A DNA stretch of 33,847 nucleotides from a virus: the IMG/VR virus record IMGVR_UViG_3300015262_000024, positions 1-33,847 of that record; one strand, written 5' to 3'. This document shows, piece after piece, positions 29,153 through 33,847 of the stretch. How positions within the stretch are numbered: position 1 is the first letter of the stretch; the number at the start of each line of letters is the position of its first letter. The notes beneath the pieces were generated by a model that saw only the letters and a program-made list of their open reading frames with translations, ran no database searches and had not been told where the DNA came from. The position numbers and the translations under genes are program-made.

Positions 29153-30714
29153 TGGCCGGCCCGTGGGAAAAATACGCGCAGGACACGGCCGCGTCCGCTA
29201 CGGGACCGTGGGACAAGTACGGCGCTGCGCCCGCGGCAACGCCGCGCGGCCCCGTGGCACCCCTCGATCGTCTGCCGCCTGATAGCCCGGCGCCCGCCAC
29301 GGCGTCGAAGCACGCCGACACCATCGCGGAGCGCCTGCTCGGCTTGGGCAAAAGCGCGGTCGGGCTCGGCGAGGCCGGTCTGTCAACGGTGACCGGTGCG
29401 TTGGCCGCGCCCGTGGGCGCCGCATACGGCATCGGCAAGACGCTCACGAGCGGCAAGTACGGCACGCAACAAGGCATCGAAGAAGGCGACCGCGCGGGCG
29501 CTGCGCTCGCCGGCAAGCTGACGTATCAGCCGCGCACCGAGGCCGGCCGCGCCGATGTCGAGGCGCTCGGCAATTCGGGGCTGATGCATGCACTGCAGGG
29601 ATTGCCGGTCGAATCGCCGATGATTTCGCGAATCCCGGAAGTGCCACGCGGCGTGCTCGCGACCGGTGAAGGCGCAGCCGGCGCCGCGCGCGCTGGGGCG
29701 AATGCCGTCGGCCGCGGTGCCGTGCGCGCCGCTGCTCGTGCGCTGCCTGAAGTCGATCCGGAGACACTTCGGCTCGCGCGCGAGGCGCACGAGATGGGCT
29801 TCCGCTTCCGGCCGGACCAGATGTACGAGAACAAATTCGGGCGCATCGCCGGGCAGCTGTCGTCGGACGTGCCGTTCTCTGGCGAGACGTCGGGCGCGAA
29901 CCAGCGCGTGTTCAACCAGCGCTTGATCCAGGCGATCGGTGGTGACGGCGACAAGCTGACGCGCCAGGTGTACGCCAACGCGATGAAGAAGTCGGGGACC
30001 GAGATCGACGCGATCACGGCCGCCCACAGCATCCCGGTCGACAACGCGTTCCTGAACCGCCTGCAGCGTGCGAAGGGCAACCAGCTGCCGGAAGTGCAGG
30101 GCGTCGTGCAGGGGTACATCGACGATCTGGAGGGGCTCGCCGGCCCGCGCCAGACGCTCGCCGGTGGTGGCGCGACGTCGGCTGCGCGACAGCTCGATGG
30201 GGCGAAGCTGCGCCCTTTCCTGACGAAGCTGAAGTCAACGATCCGCGGCACCTCCAATGGCGACCTGCGGCACGCGCTGAGCGATCTGCAGGGCGAAATC
30301 GAAGACGCATTCCTGCCGCAGTTGTCGGCCGATGACGCGGCGCGCTATGCAGCCGCCCGCCGGCAGTACGCGATCGGGAAAACGATCGAGCCGCTCGTGG
30401 CGAAGTCGCCGGGCGGCAACATCAGCCCGAAGGCATTGATGGGCGCGGTAACGTCGAATGCGTACGGCAAGCGCGCGATGGCGATGGGCCAGGGCGGCGA
30501 ACTGGGCAAGCTGGCGGACATTGGTTCACTGTTTCTGCGCGAGCCCGGCACGTCGAACACTGCCGAGCGCGGCATCGTGGCCGGTCTGCTCGGCGGCGCG
30601 GGGTTCGGGGTCAATCCAGCCGCCGCCGCGGTGCCTTGGGCGGCCGCCAATCTGTACAACCGCGCTGGCCCTGCCATCACCGAACAACTCCTTCAGCGGC
30701 CGCCTACCCCATGA
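29152..30714 (+). CDS. Large internal virion protein (520 aa)
   Basis: It begins MAGPWEKYAQDTAASATGPW with the motif GPW(E/D)KY twice in the first 25 residues; I recall this repeat at the N-termini of large phage internal proteins. Hydrophobic, alanine/glycine-rich segments (LGKSAVGLGEAGLSTVTGAL and GIVAGLLGGAGFGVNPAAAAV) could span or insert in membranes. The middle (about 200-410) is helical. It probably enters the host with the genome. It overlaps the next gene at ATGA. Confidence 0.65.
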   Translation: MAGPWEKYAQDTAASATGPWDKYGAAPAATPRGPVAPLDRLPPDSPAPATASKHADTIAERLLGLGKSAVGLGEAGLSTVTGALAAPVGAAYGIGKTLTSGKYGTQQGIEEGDRAGAALAGKLTYQPRTEAGRADVEALGNSGLMHALQGLPVESPMISRIPEVPRGVLATGEGAAGAARAGANAVGRGAVRAAARALPEVDPETLRLAREAHEMGFRFRPDQMYENKFGRIAGQLSSDVPFSGETSGANQRVFNQRLIQAIGGDGDKLTRQVYANAMKKSGTEIDAITAAHSIPVDNAFLNRLQRAKGNQLPEVQGVVQGYIDDLEGLAGPRQTLAGGGATSAARQLDGAKLRPFLTKLKSTIRGTSNGDLRHALSDLQGEIEDAFLPQLSADDAARYAAARRQYAIGKTIEPLVAKSPGGNISPKALMGAVTSNAYGKRAMAMGQGGELGKLADIGSLFLREPGTSNTAERGIVAGLLGGAGFGVNPAAAAVPWAAANLYNRAGPAITEQLLQRPPTP

Positions 30715-32054
30715 GAATCCTCGCGATCGACGTCGGTTCGAACTGCCTCGATTGGCTGATGCGCTGCCAGGAGTGGGGGCACCAGGTTCTCTGGTACGAC
30801 AAGCCACGCCCGGACGGCACCGATCGTCATGCGGGCGAAGGCATCGTGCCGAAGATCCGCGACTACGACGAACTGCGGCGGAAGTGGCTCGGCTGGGCGG
30901 ACCTGATCTACACGCCCGACAACGTCAGCTACCTCGACATGCTCGAGCCGTACCGCCGGATTGGGTACCCGATCTACGGCTGCAACTTGGCGGCCGTCGA
31001 ATGGGAGCTTGATCGCGAGGTGGGGCAGAAGGTCATGGAAGAGTGCGGGATGCGCATCATCCCCGGCAAGACTTTCCATGACTACGAGTCCGCGATCGCC
31101 TACGTGAAGAAGCAGGGCAAGGCGTTCGTGTCGAAGCCGTCGGGCGACGGAGAACGCGCGATGTCCTACGTCGCCGACAGTGCGGCCGACATGGTCTACA
31201 TGCTCGGGCGCTGGAACAAGATCGACAAGTACCGGTCGGCTGCGCGCAAGGACGGCTTCATACTGCAGGAGAAGATCAGCGGTATCGAAATGGCCGTGGG
31301 CGGTTTCTTCGGGCCCGATGGATGGTCGCGCGGCTGGGTCGAGAACTGGGAAAACAAGAAGCTGATGAACGGCGACCTCGGCGTGAACACCGGCGAGATG
31401 GGCACCACGGTGCGCGTCGTCCGGCAATCGAAGCTTGCCGACGAGGTGCTGAAACCCGCTACCGAACACCTGAAGCGCATCGGCTACGTCGGCTACGTCG
31501 ACGTGAATTGCATGATCCCGACCGACGGGAAGGGCCCGTATCCGCTCGAGTGGACGATGCGCGACGGCTGGCCGATTCGCCACAACCTGACCGCGCTGAT
31601 CGAGGGCGATCCGGCGCAGTGGATGGCCGACAAGATCCAAGGCCGCGACACGCTGAAGATCCGCATGGATGAGGTGTGCATCTCGGTGCTGATGGCGCTG
31701 CCGGACTTCCCGTACTCGAAGATCACGAACAAGGAGTTGTGCGGCATCCCGATCTACGGCGCCGAGGACACGGAGCATCTGCACTTCTCCGAGGTAATGA
31801 TGGGCACGGCGCCACGTGAGGTGAACGGCAAGGTAGTTGACCTGCCGGGGCCCGTGACGGCCGGCGATTACGTGCTGATCGCTACGGGCACCGGAGAGAC
31901 GATCACTGGCGCACGCCGGTCGGCGTACAGCGCGATCAAGAAAGTGAAGATCCCGAACAGCCCGTTCTACCGCACCGACATCGGCGTCGGCCGGCTGAAG
32001 AAGCAGCTGCCCGAACTGCAGGCCATGGGCTACGCGAAAGGGCTGAGCTACTGA
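30711..32054 (+). CDS. PurD-like ATP-grasp ligase (447 aa)
   Basis: The core matches the ATP-grasp fold of GAR synthetase (PurD): FVSKPSGDGER with K142, QEKISGIEMAVGGFF with E187, PLEWTMRDGWPI (E280; PurD has E-F-N, here E-W-T) and a C-terminal ITGARRSAYSAIKKVK plus RTDIGVGRL that mirrors PurD's end. The N-terminus (MRILAIDVGSN) lacks PurD's GGREHA motif, so the acceptor is probably not phosphoribosylamine. The gene overlaps the preceding virion-protein gene and lies in the late operon, unlike a purine enzyme. It should ligate a carboxylate to an amine with ATP; substrates unknown. Confidence 0.8.
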   Translation: MRILAIDVGSNCLDWLMRCQEWGHQVLWYDKPRPDGTDRHAGEGIVPKIRDYDELRRKWLGWADLIYTPDNVSYLDMLEPYRRIGYPIYGCNLAAVEWELDREVGQKVMEECGMRIIPGKTFHDYESAIAYVKKQGKAFVSKPSGDGERAMSYVADSAADMVYMLGRWNKIDKYRSAARKDGFILQEKISGIEMAVGGFFGPDGWSRGWVENWENKKLMNGDLGVNTGEMGTTVRVVRQSKLADEVLKPATEHLKRIGYVGYVDVNCMIPTDGKGPYPLEWTMRDGWPIRHNLTALIEGDPAQWMADKIQGRDTLKIRMDEVCISVLMALPDFPYSKITNKELCGIPIYGAEDTEHLHFSEVMMGTAPREVNGKVVDLPGPVTAGDYVLIATGTGETITGARRSAYSAIKKVKIPNSPFYRTDIGVGRLKKQLPELQAMGYAKGLSY

Positions 32055-32055
32055 A

Positions 32056-32589
32056 ATGAGACGATCCATGCGCGCCGGCTTGATTTCCGAAGAATCAATC
32101 AAGACCGCCCTGACCGAAGCCAAGGGAGACATCTTCCTGGCTGCGTCGACGCTTGACTGCACCGCCCACGAGCTGGACGGGTACATTCGTGCATCTGCCG
32201 AGCTTCAGGGATTCGCCGCGGCGATCGAGAGGGTCAAGGTCGATCCGTCTTACTCGCGCATGAGCAGCGAGCAGTTTGACGCTCGAGTAGCGGATCTCAC
32301 CCGCGCATACAAAGTGGTCGGCCTTGAGGAACTTCACGGTCTGGCGACGATGAATCACAAGGACAGTGCAGCGATGGCGAAGGTCAAGCTGCAGGCTGCG
32401 ATCGCTCTGCGCGGCGGTGAACAGCGCGCCGTCGGCGATCGAGAGATCGAGCATGCTCTGTCCGAGCTCAACCAGCTGTATCACGCCAACGCTCCACGTA
32501 TCAAAGAGATCCGCCAGACCGTCGTCAAGCTTGAAGATGGTCGGGAAGCGACTCAACGAGTGATCGAACTTCAGCAAGATCAGCAATAG
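32056..32589 (+). CDS. Candidate small terminase subunit (177 aa)
   Basis: The N-terminal half holds a Fis-like helix-turn-helix (SIKTALTEAKGDIFLAAST...TAHELDGYI), followed by charged coiled segments and an end SELNQLYHANAPRIKEIRQTV; MNHKDSAAMAKVKLQAAIAL is the middle helix. A DNA-binding helical bundle of about 170 residues that could oligomerise fits small terminases such as those of N4-like phages. It is the last gene of the late operon, whereas terL is the first, which would bring them together only if the genome is circular or redundant. A regulator is the main alternative. The weak start at 32056 could be 32068. Confidence 0.5.
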   Translation: MRRSMRAGLISEESIKTALTEAKGDIFLAASTLDCTAHELDGYIRASAELQGFAAAIERVKVDPSYSRMSSEQFDARVADLTRAYKVVGLEELHGLATMNHKDSAAMAKVKLQAAIALRGGEQRAVGDREIEHALSELNQLYHANAPRIKEIRQTVVKLEDGREATQRVIELQQDQQ

Positions 32590-33337
32590 CCTGCAGGCGC
32601 TTTCGTTCGAGCAGGTCCCAATCGGGTTCATCGCTTCGGTACACCTGCCACTTCGTCAAGGAAATGTGCCCGCGGCGTGCCATCTCCTTGATGGCGGCCT
32701 TGTGACCTTCTTCGCGTGCCACCTTCTTCGACTCCGTCCGTCCGGACCCGATCCAATCCCAAGCGGGTACCAATCCGGGTGCGTCAGGCGCCAACCGCGG
32801 ACGCAGTTCCCATTCCTCGACTGGCTTCAGACTCTTGCGCATGTATGTCACGCGCTGGCGAGGAATTCCTGTCTCGGCCTCAAGTTGCTCGTCCGTCAAT
32901 CGTCGTCCGCGGCATGCGCTCCAGATCGCGCGCAAATTTTCGGCGCGCGGCGTGCGCAGGTCGATGCATTCCTCGTGTACGCGCCAGGTGTGCGGGACCG
33001 GGATCACGGTGTATTCGGAAGTATTGGCCTGAGAGCGCGTCAGCCGGTCCATCGTCATCGGGCATTCCACGAATACGAGGACGTCCGCCGGGCCGGCCCG
33101 ATCCGAATACGTGTAGCGATCAAGTAAGACGCCGCCGTTTTCCCGCCATCTCACCAGTTGTCCGTCGCTCGCGCGCTCCCACCACGCCCACACATAGACG
33201 GGGAGATCGGCGATCGACGCGCTCTTGAAGAACGCCGGCTTGATCGTTGTGTATCCGCGGTTCACCAGCACATGAGTGAAATCGGCGAATGCCTTGCGGA
33301 TCGAGCCGGCAGTATCAGAAGTCGAATAGAGCTTCAC
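32525..33337 (-). CDS. HTH-containing protein of unknown function (270 aa)
   Basis: A GTG start at 33337 is used; its ribosome-binding site is weak. Residues 1-135 form a mixed alpha/beta domain (FADFTHVLVNRGYTTIKPAFF, VYVWAWWERASDG, VLVFVECPM) and residues about 145-170 are a clear helix-turn-helix (LTDEQLEAETGIPRQRVTYMRKSL). The rest is basic/helical. The 3' end overlaps the small terminase candidate by 65 bases tail to tail. It is probably a minus-strand regulator or accessory gene, co-transcribed with the upstream lipoprotein. I do not recognise the family. Confidence 0.65.
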   Translation of the reverse strand: MKLYSTSDTAGSIRKAFADFTHVLVNRGYTTIKPAFFKSASIADLPVYVWAWWERASDGQLVRWRENGGVLLDRYTYSDRAGPADVLVFVECPMTMDRLTRSQANTSEYTVIPVPHTWRVHEECIDLRTPRAENLRAIWSACRGRRLTDEQLEAETGIPRQRVTYMRKSLKPVEEWELRPRLAPDAPGLVPAWDWIGSGRTESKKVAREEGHKAAIKEMARRGHISLTKWQVYRSDEPDWDLLERKRLQAIADLAEVRSLVESLPDHLQA

Positions 33338-33346
33338 GGCGCGTCG

Positions 33347-33556
33347 TCACTTCCGGAGCCCGCCTTGAGCTTGCGACGCCGGGCAGGGCGCTTCGGGTGC
33401 CTCACACGCCCGAAGCACCGGGCCAACCTGGCCGCCGGCCGTCGCATTGCGTGCTACCAGAGGACCGGGCTCGTCACCGCCACCGCATGCTGCACATGCG
33501 AGCAGTACCGATACGGCTAACGAAATGCGAAATGCCCCACTGAAGTTCTTTGCCAT
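33347..33556 (-). CDS. Small lipoprotein (69 aa)
   Basis: The start at 33556 has AAGGAG six bases upstream on the minus strand and is preferred over longer frames. It has a basic N-terminus, hydrophobic helix (FRISLAVSVLLA) and a lipobox with Cys21 (LLAC), then a short disordered Pro/Gly/Ala tail. It should be lipid-anchored, probably in the outer membrane. Such phage lipoproteins can act in superinfection exclusion or as o-spanins; no Rz-like partner is seen, so function is open. It ends nine bases before the 270-aa gene. Confidence 0.7.
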   Translation of the reverse strand: MAKNFSGAFRISLAVSVLLACAACGGGDEPGPLVARNATAGGQVGPVLRACEAPEAPCPASQAQGGLRK

Positions 33557-33847
33557 GACGATCTCCTTGCGCGATGATGGAATCCGTCGGTGTGTTGTGC
33601 CGATGAGACACAAAACCGACAGGCTGTGCGCAAGGGGGCACATGTGGGGGCATCCGGAAAATACAAACTCGCGGAATGCCAGTATCAGAAAGGCAGAGCG
33701 CTCTTAATATGGCTCCGGCCTCAGCACCAGAAGTCGAACGCGCCCCGTCACGGGCCGTTCGCGAAAAAGCGCTGCCGGTCGGCTGACCGCAGCGCTTTTT
33801 TGTTGATGGCCCTCAGCCGGGATGATGCCGTTCGCGCAGGCACGGTA
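33557..33847. other. Right-end non-coding stretch
   Basis: No gene is supported here. It includes the upstream region of the lipoprotein gene, a strong terminator (33764-33801), and short repeats of a segment at 33310-33326 (CAGTATCAGAA at 33680-33690 and CAGAAGTCGAA at 33728-33738). If the window ends are joined, the truncated left-end gene would read through this region. Confidence 0.45.
33764..33801. terminator. Strong two-way intrinsic terminator
   Basis: AAAAAGCGCTG and CGGTC on the left pair with GACCG and CAGCGCTTTTT on the right, with a GGCT loop and one bulged C. Both flanks give T-runs on their own strand (TTTTTT on plus, AAAAA reading as TTTTT on minus), so it can stop transcription from either side. 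Confidence 0.85.

Noticed and set aside
30693-32186. 497-residue minus-strand frame opposite the ATP-grasp gene
   Set aside because: Antisense shadow of a gene with clear ATP-grasp motifs.
33679-33763. tRNA-like remnant or attachment site near the right end
   Set aside because: No T-arm consensus or cloverleaf could be drawn, and no matching repeat was found at the left end.
1-33847. Diversity-generating retroelement, CRISPR array, toxin-antitoxin or restriction system
   Set aside because: No reverse transcriptase, spaced repeats, or recognisable nuclease/methylase pair was seen.

Overview
The window is almost entirely a double-stranded DNA phage or prophage genome. It reads as a short-tailed (podovirus-type) phage of a high-GC betaproteobacterium. 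Burkholderia is the likeliest host, judged from GC-rich codon use and from phage families such as DUF3077-like, DUF4224 and small CDCG proteins that I associate with that group; this is inference, not proof. No host housekeeping gene, rRNA, tRNA, CRISPR array or insertion sequence is visible.

Layout. (1) 1-3110, early/accessory: a truncated minus-strand excisionase-like gene; a leader with a promoter-like sequence and a terminator; three overlapping small genes; a DUF4224 gene with no integrase behind it; and an AT-richer 370-aa accessory gene of unknown function. (2) 3111-4427, regulatory: inverted repeats, an AlpA-like regulator, a small CDCG protein overlapped antisense by a WYL-domain gene, and a long hairpin with a T-run. 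(3) 4428-8133, replication operon with stop/start overlaps: two small proteins, a winged-helix O-like replication protein, a TOPRIM primase/RecA-type helicase and two HTH proteins, closed by a clear terminator. (4) 8138-9800: two small plus-strand genes, a coupled minus-strand pair and a structured 450-base leader. (5) 9801-32589, one 23-kb late operon: terminase large subunit, two basic small proteins, portal, mini-metallopeptidase, tail spike, scaffold and N4-gp56-type capsid, head-tail adaptor, tail nozzle, glycine-rich fibre, lysis cassette (with an HNH endonuclease inside and one amber-interrupted gene), a 2OG-Fe(II) hydroxylase plus cupin pair, three ejection-type virion proteins, a PurD-like ATP-grasp enzyme and a likely small terminase. 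(6) 32525-33556: minus-strand HTH-containing protein and lipoprotein, then a strong terminator.

How it works together: the replication operon makes an origin-binding/loading protein and a primase-helicase, so other replication functions and RNA polymerase must come from the host. The late operon packages DNA with a two-domain-tailed terminase, builds an N4-gp56-type capsid, attaches a short tail with a beta-helix spike, and lyses with a GH108 endolysin and 3TM holin. No integrase, CI-type repressor, phage RNA polymerase, DNA polymerase or recognisable spanin pair was found.

Most unusual points: three consecutive head genes share a 17-residue N-terminal leader; the late operon carries enzymes that are not standard virion parts (M56-like peptidase, 2OG hydroxylase, cupin, ATP-grasp); the terminase seems to have a second, degenerate nuclease-like domain; and several leader hairpins sequester ribosome-binding sites.
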